From NCBI GenBank assembly GCA_009778325.1, contig WRJZ01000041.1:1-59736 (forward strand): 59,736 bases of DNA, read 5' to 3'. Each line of letters begins with the position of its first letter. Position 1 is the stretch's first letter. The translations under genes and the position numbers were made by a program. Of the stretch, positions 41,688 to 54,600 are shown piece by piece. This DNA is from Candidatus Endomicrobium neocapritermitis (GTDB lineage Bacteria > Elusimicrobiota > Endomicrobiia > Endomicrobiales > Endomicrobiaceae). Under the pieces are notes generated by a model. It ran no database searches. It was not told where the DNA came from and saw only the letters and a program-made list of their open reading frames with translations.

Positions 41688-42533
41688 ATGATAAGATTCG
41701 GAATTCATGCGTCTTTAAGAAACGGATTTAACAGCGCCATAGAGCAGGCTTTGGATGCCGGCTGCGAGGCTATGCAGATTTTTACAAAAAGCCCGAGAAT
41801 ATGGAACAGCGCAGTATATTCGCAAAAAGATATTTTGTCTTTTCATTATGCGCTCAAAGCGTCAAAACTCTCGCCGCTGATAGTTCACACTTTTTATTTG
41901 CAGAATTTGGCGACGTCCAATGAAGAACTTTATAAAAAATCTTTCGACGCTTTTGAAAAAGACCTGCTTCTTGCAGATAAAATAGGCGCGAAATACTATG
42001 TAATACATCCCGGATCATATTCCGAATCATCAAACATTGATGAAGGAATCAAAAGAATCACGGATTCAATAAATAAAATTTATTCAAAAAATAATATAAA
42101 AACCGTTTTGCTGCTGGAAAATCTTGCGGGAGAAGGCAGAAAAATCGGTTCGACTTTTGAAGAACTCTCGAAAATAATATCACAAGCCAAAAGTAAATCA
42201 AAAATAGCCGTATGTTTTGACACCGCTCACGCTTTTGGAGCAGGATATGATTTATCCAACCCTAAAAAAACAGATTTAATGCTTAAAGATTTTGACAAAA
42301 TAATAGGGCTTAATAAGATGAAAGTTATACATTTCAACGATTCAAAGATGGCTTTGGCGTCAAAAAGGGACAGGCATGAACACCTCGGGAAAGGCATGAT
42401 AGGAGAGAAAGGGCTCAGACATTTTGTTCAATCCGTAAAAGAAATAGCCGACGCCGGCATAATAGAAACGCCTAAAGATCCGGAAAATTCGGATAAAATA
42501 AATCTTAAAAAACTTTTCAGATGGAGAAGTTAA
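41688..42533 (+). CDS. nfo: Deoxyribonuclease IV (endonuclease IV)
   Basis: Endonuclease IV cuts DNA at abasic sites in base excision repair. From MIRFGIHASLRNGFNSAI it is 281 aa, the normal length. Zinc-binding blocks are visible: V-H-T-F-Y-L-Q, Y-V-I-H-P-G-S, L-L-L-E-N-L-A-G-E-G, C-F-D-T-A-H-A-F-G-A-G, H-F-N-D-S-K and D-R-H-E-H-L-G-K-G. No ribosome site precedes the ATG, which fits the leaderless promoter. The longer frame upstream would run through the promoter. Confidence 0.95.
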   Translation: MIRFGIHASLRNGFNSAIEQALDAGCEAMQIFTKSPRIWNSAVYSQKDILSFHYALKASKLSPLIVHTFYLQNLATSNEELYKKSFDAFEKDLLLADKIGAKYYVIHPGSYSESSNIDEGIKRITDSINKIYSKNNIKTVLLLENLAGEGRKIGSTFEELSKIISQAKSKSKIAVCFDTAHAFGAGYDLSNPKKTDLMLKDFDKIIGLNKMKVIHFNDSKMALASKRDRHEHLGKGMIGEKGLRHFVQSVKEIADAGIIETPKDPENSDKINLKKLFRWRS

Positions 42534-42534
42534 A

Positions 42535-42620
42535 AAGGCAATTACGAATTACGAATCAACAACGAAAGGCTTTTTGGTCTTTTTATTCGTAATTCGTCAT
42601 TCGTAATTCGTAATTGCCGT
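42535..42620. repeat. Full hairpin repeat, word ATTCGTAATT
   Basis: Left arm GGCAATTACGAATTACGAAT, core CAACAACGAAAGGCTTTTTG and GTCTTTTT, right arm ATTCGTAATTCGTCATTCGT, ending AATTGCCGTT. It separates convergent nfo and the giant gene. The half copies at 8433 and 19741 match its right arm. Confidence 0.85.
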
Positions 42621-42624
42621 TCTA

Positions 42625-45600
42625 TTATTCCACAAATATTTCTACTCTTCTGTTGTTTGCTCTTCCTGCCGGCGTTTTGTTTGTGTCTATCGGCATTGTG
42701 TGCCCAAATCCTACGTATTGCATCTTCTCCGGATTTATTCCGTGTTTTGCAAGCTCGTCAAACACCACCCTGGCTCTTTCTTTTGACAGCCTTTTATTCA
42801 ACTGCGCGCTGCCGGTTGAATCCGTATGGCCCTCTATCGTTATTTTTGTGAACGTATATCCGCTTATCTTTTCCGCAAGCTGTCTTATATTCGCTTTTGA
42901 CTCGTCGGTCAGTTCGGACGAACCAAGTTTAAAAGTCGCCGCGTTTAAGCTGAACGACTGAACCGCAGGCTGTTTTCTTCTTGCTTCGGCTTCCTCAAGC
43001 TCTTTTTGAAGTTCCTCTTTTTCCCGCTCAAGCCTTGCTATCTCGGCTTTTTCTTTTTCCAGCTTATGTTTCATCTCTAAACTTCTTTTCTCCGCTTCAA
43101 GCCTTTCTTTTTCCTCTTGTTCGGCAGCTCTCTTTTTTTCCATCTCAATCATTTCGGCTTGAAGTTTTCTTTCCATTTCCATTTTCTCTTGCAATGCTTG
43201 AGCGTTTCTTTCTTTTTCAAGTCTTTCGCTGTCTTCCACCTTTATCTCGGCTATCGGGGATTTCGTCGGCACGGCTACAAAGCTTTCTTTTTGCGCCGCT
43301 TTACCGGATTTACCGAAACTGTAATTTAACCCTAAACCGACAAAGTATCCGGTGTTATTAAAATTCGTATTAAGCGAAGTTGAGAATTGTTCGGTTATAG
43401 CGTACTCGGCACCCGCGCTTATTCCCGCTATGAACGCAGGCATTTCAGCGCTCCAGATCTCCATTGTTACTTCATCCAATGAATTTACGAACGAGGCTTC
43501 AAGCGTGTTTTTATTGCCTATAATATTGTATCCGAAATTCGCTTTGGCATACCAGTTTAGTCTGCTTACTTCATCCGCTACGCCTGCTCCGAACAGCCAT
43601 GCAGCCTTCATATAAGAAGCGGCTTTTATTTTAAGATCTGCCGCTCCTCCGCCGGTTTCTTCAATCTCGCCGCTGTTTACCATGCCCATCTGCAAGCCCG
43701 TAAAAGGTTTCAAATTAATTTTATCGGTCAGCGTAATCGCGTATTCGCCCTGAACGTCCGCTTTAAAGCTCATTGAATTAAAATTCGACTGCGTTTTCGT
43801 TCCGTAAAATTTAATGTCCCTTTCAGCGTCGTAACTCTGTATGCCGCCGCTTAAATCCGCCTGAACGCTTATATTGTTATCAAACCACTTTCCGCCGTAA
43901 ACGCCGAAGCTTATGTCGGACATGCTTCCCGAATCATAACGCTGTTCAAGAGAGTTTGAAGCGTATCCGAAATACGCGCCGGCAACAAGATTTTCTTTCG
44001 TATACAAGTCCGCGCCTAACTGCATTCCGAAACCGCTCGAAATAAATTCCCCGACTGAATTTTCGTCACCTGGAAAACTATAATTATTCACATACACCTG
44101 GGTCCAGATAGATTTGCCTATTTTGCCGTCGTCGTCAAAACCGCGTTTTTTAATTCTGGCGAAAAGTTTGTCGGCCGCATTATACGACAAAGGCACGGTA
44201 ACGGCATTGGCGTAGAAAGAACCGTGAAGCTGGTTAAACGCTTCTCTGACTTGCGGCGGAGTTGAAATATCGAGCATATCTATCATATCCCACATATCGT
44301 TTATAAAAATCGCTTCGTACGCTATGGCGTCCAAAGCTTTTGCGACTTCGCTCTGATTATGCGATAATCCGCTTATACGGCTAAAATGAGTGTCTCTGGT
44401 AACCATCAAATACAAATCTTTCCAGAAACCGCTTTCATAGCCCGTATAATTTAATCCCCACTGATAACCTACCGGCAAATATTCCGAAGGAGGCTCTATA
44501 GGCTGATTGGCAAATATACCCGTGCTTCCGCCGTCACTTTCTATAAGAAGTATGCTTGTCTCGGTGCTTGCTACTATTCTGCTGTAAATATTTAAAATAA
44601 GTTCGCTTGTATCGTTTATTACGACTTTTCCGTTAAAACCGGTTGCCGAGCTTACGCGAATAAGGTCTGCTATTCCTATAAGCCGATTATCCGGATCGCT
44701 CAGATCCCTGTATTCCAAATTCACGTCGAGCGCGAGTTTTCCGTCTATGGTTAAGCTTCCGAAATTGCTTACCTGCGCCGCGGTTCCGCTTTGAACGGAG
44801 TAAATTCCGTTTGCGCCTATATGCATATTGCCTATGGTAACGTTGACATTGTCTATAACATTGACTGCTCCGTTGAGAATATTAAGCGTCCCGGCATAAT
44901 TATATACCCCGCTGCTTTCAAAATTCAAAGCGCCGGTTCCGGTTTTATCTATAACGCTGCGATAGTCATCGCCGGATATTCCGCCGTTAAGCGTTATATT
45001 TGATGCCGCGTTCAATTCAAGCCTGCTGTTATAGCCGGTCAAATAAACGTCGTTGTTGCCGGAAGAATCCGTATTGCCGGCAAAAACCATATCGTTATAT
45101 AATGCGTTAATTCCTACATAAGCGTTTGCGCCTACAGCTATAGCTCCGCCGTTTGATGCCGTATTGCTTGTGAAAATAACATCTGTAAATGTCACTGAAC
45201 TTCTTCCGGAAACGTACGCCGCTCCTCCCAGACCTGTCGCCGAGTTATTTGCGAAAGTTGAGTTTGAAACAGCGCCGACAGCAGGGCTGCCGAAATTACC
45301 CGATACCGACAATGCGCCGCCGTTGGCTGTATTATTAAATAAGAACTCGGCATTGCTGATTGTCAGCAATGAACTGTTGGCGTAAATCGCGCCGCCGTTC
45401 ATGCTTGCGGTATTAGATGAAAATACGGCATTGGTTATGTTTATGGTTGAATCGCTTGCAGCATATATCGCGCCGCCCGACGTTGAACTGTTGCCGGAGA
45501 TACTTGCGCCGTCTATTAACAGCTGCGAACCGGACATATACACAAATCCGCCTGAACTTGCAGCAATATTATTGTCTGCGACTAAATAAGTTCCGCTGAA

Positions 45601-48600
45601 ATCCGCAGCCGAATTATTTGTCAAATATATTGCCCCACCCGCTACAGTTGCGCTGCTGTTTGTTATCGTTGTGGTTGACGCGGTAAATACGAAATCGGTT
45701 TTATTGCCGTAAAGTATCCCGCCGTAATTTGCCGTGTTGCTTGTGAAAACCACATTGTTAAACGTTATAATGCCCGCGTTATCCGCGTACATAAATCCGC
45801 CCGCATTTGCCGTATTTCCTACAGCTTCTATATACGTATTGCTGAAATCCGCTTTTTGAACATTGGCAATGTAAATCGCTCCGCCGGAACTTACTGCAGT
45901 ATTTCCGTCAAACGTCAGCGTGCTGCCGGCAACATTTAACAATGAATTGTCAATATAAAGAGCGCCGCCGTAATCCGCGGTATTAGTTGAAAATACAACA
46001 TTTCCGCTGATTGTCAGCGTTGAACCGCTTACCGCGTATATTGCTCCGCCTGCCGTCGGGTCATTATTGCTTATAAAAGCATCGCCTATTATTATTTCCG
46101 AATTTGACGAATATATTACTCCGCCGTATTGCGAATCATTGCCTGTGGCAGTCAAATATGTCTGGCTGAAATCCGCTACCGAGTTATTTGTTAAATATAT
46201 CGCTCCGCCAGCTACAGCCGCGCTGCTGTTTGTTATTGTTGTGGTTGCCGCGGTAAATACGAAATCGGTTTTATTGCCGTAAAGTATCCCGCCGTAATTT
46301 GCCGTATTGCTTGTGAAAACCACATTATTAAACGTTACAATGCCCGCGTTATCTGCATACATAAATCCGCCCGCATTCGCTTTATTTACGACAGCTTCTA
46401 TATACGTATTTCTGAAATCCGCTTTTTGAACATTGGCAATGTAAACCGCTCCGCCCGAACTTGTTGCCGTATTTCCGTTAAACGTCAGTGTGCTGCCGGC
46501 AACATTTAACAATGAACCGTCAACATAAAGCGCTCCGCCGGAAGCTAAACTTCCTGTCGCAGTATTAGTTGAAAATACCGCGTTTCCGCTGATTGTCAGC
46601 GTTGAACCGCTTACCGCGTATATTGCTCCGCCTTTTGCAGACCTTCCATTGCTTATGCTTGCGTTATCAATTAACAGCTGCGAACCGGACATATATACAA
46701 ATCCTCCGGAACTTGCCGCTATATTATTGTTTGCAGCTAAATAAGTTCCGCTAAAATCCGCTGCCGAGTTATTTGTCAAATATATTGCTCCGCCGGCTAC
46801 AGCCGCGCTGCTGTTTGTTATCGTTGTGGTTGCCGCAGTAAATACGAAATCGGTTTTATTGCCGTAAAGTATCGCGCCGTAATTTGCCGTGTTGCTTGTG
46901 AAAACTGCATTGTTAAACGTTACAATGCCCGCGTTATCCGCGTACATAAATCCGCCCGCATTCGCTTTATTTCCTACAGCTTCTATATACGTATTTCTGA
47001 AATCCGCGTTTTGAACATTTGCAATGTAAATCGCTCCGCCGGAACTTGTTGCAGTATTCCCGTTAAATGTCAGCGTGCTGCCGGCAACATTTAACAATGA
47101 ACCGTCAATATAAAGCGCGCCGCCGGAAGCTAAGCTTCCAGCCGCAGTATTAGTTGAAAATACCGCTTTTCCGCTGATTGTCAGCGTTGAACCGCTTACC
47201 GCGTATATTGCTCCGCCGGACGTCGGGTCATTATTGCTTATAAAAGCGTTGCCTATTATTATTTCCGAATTTGACGAATAGATTACTCCGCCGTATTGCG
47301 CATTATTGCCTGTGGCAGTCAAGTATGTCCGGCTGAAATCCGCCTTTGCTCCGTTTGTCAACGCTATGGCTCCGCCATTTGAAGCCGCGCTGTTGGAATT
47401 GAACGATGTTGTTGCCGCAGTAAACTCAAACGCTGTTCCAGCGCCGTATAATACGCCTCCGTTACCCGCAGCGTTATTCGTAAAATTCACTTCGCCGAAT
47501 ATCACTTTGGACGTATCCGTATATAAGAAACCGCCTGCCCCGCCCGCGTTATTTCCTACCGCGCTTATAAAAGCGTTGCTGAAATCTACTTCTCCGCTGT
47601 TCGTTATATACATCGCTCCGCCGGAACTTCTCGCGATGTTAGCGTTAAACGTCAACGTGCTGCCGTTTACAAAATTCATATACGAATTGTTCAAATATAT
47701 TGCGCCGCCGGAAGCTAAGCTTCCTGTTGCCGTATTTAATGAAAATACCGCATTATCAGTGAATGTCAAAGTCGAATTGTTGCCGGCATATATTGCTCCG
47801 CCATACGTGGAACTGCCGGCGGATATTGTCGCGCTGCCTAATATAATTTCCGAATTATTTAAATAAGCAAAACCTCCGCTTGTTCCTGCAGTATTTCCGG
47901 TTGCCGTAACATTCGCGGTTGTAAAATCTGCTATGGAGCCGCTTGTCAATGCTATTGCTCCGCCGGAAACCGACGCGCTGCTGCGGACAAAATTCGTATT
48001 GTCGGTAAACACATATTCCACAGACTGTCCGTACAATGTTCCGCCGGACTGCGCCGTATTGCTTGTAAAATTCACGCTGCCGAACGTCACTATTCCGCTG
48101 TCGGCAAACATAAATCCGCCGGCATAAGCAGAATTGTTATAAGCGTTAATATACGCGCCTGACAAATCTACGCCTGCATTGTTGTTTGTTATATACATAG
48201 CTCCGCCGGAGCTTCTCGCTACGTTAGCATTAAAAGTCAAAGCGCTGCCGGTTGCAAAATTCAGATACGAATTGTCAGAATATATTGCTCCGCCGGAAGC
48301 ATTTGCAGTATTTAATGAGAACGCCGTATCATTTACAGTGAACGTCACTGTTGAATTGTTGCCCGCATATATTGCTCCGCCATATGCGGAACTGCTCCCG
48401 GATATTGTCGCGCTGCCTAGTATAATTTCCGAATTATCCAAATAAACAAATCCTCCGCTTGTTCCAGCCGTATTTCCGGCGGCGTCAAGAATTGTATTTG
48501 TAAAGTCGATAACTGCATTGTTTGTCAATGCTATGGCTCCGCCGGAGGTGTCGGCTTTGTTTGAAATAAATGTCGCGCTGCCGAAACTTATTGACGAGGC

Positions 48601-51600
48601 CGCGCCGCTGCTAAATATTGCGCCGCCGTAAGAATTCCCGGTTCCAGATGCTTTGTTGCCGCTGAAAATTGCCGTTGATATTTGTATTTGTCCCAAATTA
48701 AATATCGCTCCGCCGGAAGCATTGCTTCCTTCAGCCGTATTAGAAATAAACGACAGCAAATCTCCGTTTGCGATTATCGAAGAGTTTGCCGCGTTAAATA
48801 TTGCGGCTCCGCTTGATGATGCTTTATTATATTCGAATACCGCGGAACTGCCGTTAAAATTTATTTCCGCATTTTGGTTAAATACCGCTCCGCCGGAAAC
48901 TGCAGAGTTGCTTGTGAAATTAATAGGTCTGGTTCCATTATTAAAACCGGCAAACGCAGAATTTTCATTATACAAAGCGCCGCCGAACATAACTGCGCTG
49001 TTGCTTGTGAAATTTACGCCGCTGCCGTTAGTAAAGTTAACGCTCGAACCGGATGTATTATACATAGCTCCGCCGTTATAAGATTCGTTCAGCGTAAACG
49101 AAACGCTGTTGAAATTCACGGATGCAAGCGTTCCCGAACTGAACACCGCGCCGCCGTTTCCTGCCGCGTTATTTTGTATAAACGAGCCTGAATCAATTGA
49201 AATTTGACTCAAATTATACACTGCTCCGCCGGAACCTTCCGATATATTGTTATTAAACGACGCGAAGCCTGTTAACGTTACGCTTGAAGCCGAATTGACA
49301 AACATCGCGCCGCCGTCGGACAAAGCCTCATTTCCCGTAAACAATATTGAACTTCCGAAAAGCGAACTAAACGCTGCGCCGTCAATATACAAAGCTCCGC
49401 CCGAGCTTACGGCATTGTTATATTCAAACGAATTTAAGCCGGCAAGGAATGACACGGTCGAACCTGCGCCTGCATAAAAAGCGCCGCCAACCGACATAGT
49501 AGAACTGTTATTATTAAATACCGCGTTGTCAAAAATCGCAACTCCTCCGCTTATATTTACCGCGCCGCCGGAACTTCCCGCAACGTTATTTAAAAACATC
49601 GCGCTGCTTACGGAAAGCTCTCCCGCGCCCTGATATATAGCACCGCCGGAACCGAATGCTTCGTTATCGTTGAATATAACGTTTTGAATTTGCACGGTCG
49701 CGCTGCCGCTTACCATCCTTAACACCGAACCGTCCGTGTCGGTTCTTGTGAAATTCGGCGGCAGAAACGGCGCGGGCGTATAATTCCCGTGAGCCTGCGC
49801 GCTTGACACCGTTAAATCCTTGAGTGTAAACGCAACTGCCGTTCCCTCTTCTATATTGAAAAACGTTCCTCTCTCCGTAGGAATAAAAGTATTCGTATCG
49901 GCTAAAACTCCAAGCAGCACGCTTTCGCTTGCGTCAGAGCTGTAACCTTCGACCAGAAAAGTGCCGCTGCTCATATTATGCAGGCTGTCGCCTATGGCGT
50001 AAACGACGGTATCGGATGATAATTTAGAGAATAAAAATGCCCTTGAGTCCGTTTTCATATTCATTCTGTCAAGCGAATACATATCCGACGCTGCCGAAGC
50101 GACTAAAACTATCCACTGCCATTTATCTCCGGTTGACGTATCGGTGGCAACCCAAATAACATACTCGTAAGCGGTAGTGGCTATAGATTGTTCCTGATCC
50201 GGGTTAAACTCTATTCCGTATAACACCTGGGTTTTTCTTTCCTGATTAAGCCCTACGTCAAAGTCGTCTCTTATTCTTACCCATCCCAAATCAAAAACTC
50301 CGGATGACGATGTGTTGACTACCAGCGAATCGCTTATCATGTCCGCGGTATCCGTAAAAGTTACGCCAAACCCGAGAGAAGTGCCGGACACATGCAAATT
50401 GCTGAATTCCACGGTTCTTGTAGACATTAACGCTTCCGTAGCCGGAGTTACCAAATCTATTGACGAATTATTAAAACCGTAAATCGTATTTCCGATATAA
50501 TCCGTTGACATAAGCACAACGTAAGAATCGTTAAACGTTACGGCATTGTTTTTGCCGTTTTCTAATTTATTGTTCAGATAATAGTTTGCAAGACTGCCGC
50601 CCAGCGCGCTATCTGCGCCGAACACCGCTTTGGCATTTTCGCCTGTAAAACGGATATCCGCGCTGTCAACATCAGCCCAGGCAGTATCCATAGCGTAATG
50701 GTTTAGAATGCCGCCGGTGCTTAAATTTACAGTATAATACACTCCCAAATCGCTGTAGATTTCAAGCAGACTGTTAATTACGGTATTGGTCCCGCCGAAC
50801 ATTATCCCTGAAGACAGCACGGTGGTAGTTCCCGCGTACTGCGTAAACCGCCCCGTAAAGCCGCCGTTATCTCCCGACAAAACCAAAGAACCCGTACTTG
50901 AAAGATTTTTATTTATCGCGCCGTTTCCGGTAAAGATGCCTGAATAATAAAGATCTCCACCGGTATTAATATCCGCGATGCCGCCTGTATACACGCCTAT
51001 TTCCGCGGTAGCTGTCGTTGAACTCAACCGCGCGCCGGAATTAAATTCCAGCCTGCTTGCGCTTATGCTGCTTATTCCCGTAAAATAGTCGCTTGTAACT
51101 ATAGTCGTGCCGCTGCTTTGCTCAAATACTCCGGCAAATTCCGAACTGTCGCCGTTAATGTAAAGTTTTCCGTTGGTTTTCAATATTGTTCCGTCGCCGC
51201 CGATGCCGCCGTTAAATACAATGTCGCCTGCGCCGTTTATGTTTATGAGCGCTCCTGCTTCATTATATATGTCGTTTCCGAAACTTGAAGCCGTATTGCT
51301 CGTAAATGTTATGCTGCTGCCAAGAGCGGCGGTAAGGTTTAAAACTCCGGCATTATAAATCGCGCCGCCGGCGCCGGCTGTGTTTCCTGAAAACTCGGTG
51401 TTGCCTGCTATATTTATAACGCTTGCGTCATTGTATATGGCGCCGCCGTTTAACGCATTGTTGAACGCAAACGTTGTTTGACTTGCGTTTATGGTTATTG
51501 TAGAACCGTCAGCCGCGTATATCGCGCCGCCGGCGGCATTGCCTCCCGCCGCAGTATTGCTGCTTATGGACGCGCTTGATATTATTACCTGAGAATTATA

Positions 51601-54600
51601 CGCGTATATAAATCCGCCGTCCTGCGATTCGTTTCCGGCCGCGGTTAAATATGTCGCGCTGAAATCAGCGGTTGATTTATTTAAATATATTGCCCCGCCG
51701 GCTATGTTTGCAGCGCTGTTATTAAACGCCGTGGTTGCGGAGGCAAACTCAAACTTGCTTGACTGTCCGTATAGTACGCCGCCGTAATCCGCCGTATTGC
51801 TTGAGAAATTTACTTTGCCGAATTTAATTGTTCCGTTCTGCGCGAACATAAATCCGCCCGCATAAGCGTCATTTCCGTAAGCGTTAATTGTCGCGCTTGA
51901 AAAATCCGCGCTGTTTGTTATATATACAGCTCCGCCGGAACTTACCGCCGTATTTTCATTAAACGTCAGCGTGCTTCCGGCGACAAAACTTAACGTGGAG
52001 TTATTAACGTAAAGAGCTCCGCCCGAACCGCTGCTTCCTACGGCGCTGTTGGAAGTAAAATTGACGCCGCTTACAAATTGTATATTGCCGCTGTTCGAAT
52101 ATATCGCGCCGCCCGCAGAATTTGCCGTGTTAAGATTTATGGTCGCGCTGTCTATTATCAGCAAACTGCCGGACTCCACGCTTGCGAAACCGCCGTTTGC
52201 CGCCTCATTTTCCGTTGCCGTAAGCGCGCTGCCTCTGAAATCCGCCGTAGAATTATTTACAAGCGCGATTCCTCCGCCGGAGGCATTCGCCTCATTGTTA
52301 ATAAATGACGCGCTGCTGATATTTCTGAAATTATTATAAGACGCGCTTGAGAAAACAGCGCCGCCCGAACCGTTTTGCGAAACGTTATTTGCAAAAACAG
52401 CGCTGCGGCTAAACGATATTGTCGAGTTGGAAATATACGCTGCGCCGCCGTTATAAGACGCCGAATTATCGCTAAATGTTGCGCTGCCTATATTTATAAC
52501 GCTGTTGTTTGCCGCGTATATCGCTCCGCCCGAGCTTGTCGCTATATTGTTGTTTATATACGCGGTGGATATTATTACCTGCGAGTTATCCGCGTATAGA
52601 AATCCGCCGGATTGCGATTCGTTTCCGCCGGCAGTTAAATTTGTCGCGCTAAAATCAGCGGTCGATCTGTTTAAATATATAGCTCCGCCCGCTATGCTTG
52701 AAGTACTGTTATTAAATGCCGTGGCCGCCGCTGCAAAATCAAACCTGCTTGCCTGTCCGTATAATATGCCGCCGTAGTGCGCCGTATTGCTTGCGAAATT
52801 TACCGCGCCGAATCTAATAGTTCCGTTTTGCGCGAACATAAATCCACCGGCAAACGCCGAATTGTCGGCAGCGTTAATTGCCGCGCTTGAAAAATCCGCG
52901 CTGTTTGTTATGTATATTGCTCCGCCCGAGCTTATTGCCGTGTTTGCGTTAAATGTCAGCGCGCTTGCGGGAGCAAAACTTAATTGCGAATTATTAATAT
53001 AAAGAGCTCCGCCCGCATTCGCTTTGTTAGCCGCGAATTTCGTATTTACGCCGGCAAATGTTAAAGTCGAACCATTGCCAACGTATATCGCTCCGCCGGA
53101 ACTTACCGCAGTATTTGCGTTAAATGTCACGGAGCTTGCGGCAGTAAAAGTTATTGAAGATCTGTCGGTATAAATTGCTCCGCCGGCATTCGCATTATTG
53201 TTTGCAAGTTCCGCGGTTCCGGTAAACGTCAGAGTCGACCTGCCGGTCAAATATATCGCGCCGCCTTCATCCGGATCATTATTGCTTATAAACGCGTCTC
53301 CTATTATTGTCTGCGAATTCGAAGAATATATTACTCCGCCGTATTGCGCGGTATTGTTTTGCGCACTCAGATAAGCGCCGCTAAAATCAGCTTTCGCTCC
53401 GTTTACCAAGGCTATGGCTCCGCCGTTTATTGTAGCGCTGCTGTAATTAAATGTCGCCGTGCCAGAGGCAAATGTAAATTCCGTTCCGCTGCCGTACAAT
53501 ACGCCGCCGTTTCTTGCGGTATTGCTTATAAAATTCACTCCGCCGAATATAACCTGCCTTGAGTCGGTATATAAGAAACCGCCTGACTGTCCGGAGATAT
53601 TTTTAGATCCGTTTACAAACGAGCCGCTGAAATTCGTGATTTGGCTGTTTGTTATGTACACTGCTCCGCCCGAACTTGTCGCGGTATTACCCGTAAATGT
53701 CAGCGTGCCGCCGGAAATATTAAACTGCGCGCCGGTCGCATAAATCGCACCGCCGACAGTTGCTGAACTTGACGTAAACCATGCAGCGCTGTTATTAAAC
53801 GTCAAAGTTGAACCTGTTCCGGAATATATCGCGCCGCCCTGAGAAGCTGTATTAGAAGTAAACGTAACCGAAGAATTCGCAAAATTTATTCCCGCGTTTT
53901 GGTTAAATATCGCGCCGCCCGAAGCCAAGTTCCCGGTTCCGTTTGCTCCGTTATTATTAAATGTCACGGTTGAATTTACAAAACTTAACGCAGCGCTTCC
54001 CGCGTTGACATTATACACCGCTCCGCCGGACGTATTATTCGCGGCTTTATTGTTTCCAAAATATACATAACTGTTGGCAAATGCCGCGGTTGAAGCGGAA
54101 TTTACAAATGCTCCGCCGGAACTTGTCGCTATATTTCCCGTAAATGTCATTGTTCCGCCGCTAACGCTAAATAAAGAACTGCCGGCATTATATACCGCTC
54201 CCGCGATTGTGCCTTCATTATTTAAAAACAGAGTTTGGGCATTAACAAACATTGCAGTAGAAGCTGAGTTTACAAACGCTCCGCCCGAACTTGAGGCTAT
54301 GTTGCCGGTAAACGTCATGCTTCCGCCGTTAACGCTAAACATCGAACCGGAATTATATACCGCGGCGCCGGTGACGCCTCTGTTATTTGTAAAAAGAGTT
54401 TGGGCATTAACAAAACTTGCAGTGGAAGCGGAATTTACAAACGCTCCGCCCGAACTTGTCGCTATATTTCCGTTAAACGTCATGCTGCCGCCGTTAACGC
54501 TAAACATTGAACTGCCGGCATTATATACCGCCGCTCCGTTTACGCCTCTGTTATTTGCAAACAGTATATTACTGTTTGCAAAACCGACAACAGAATCTGC

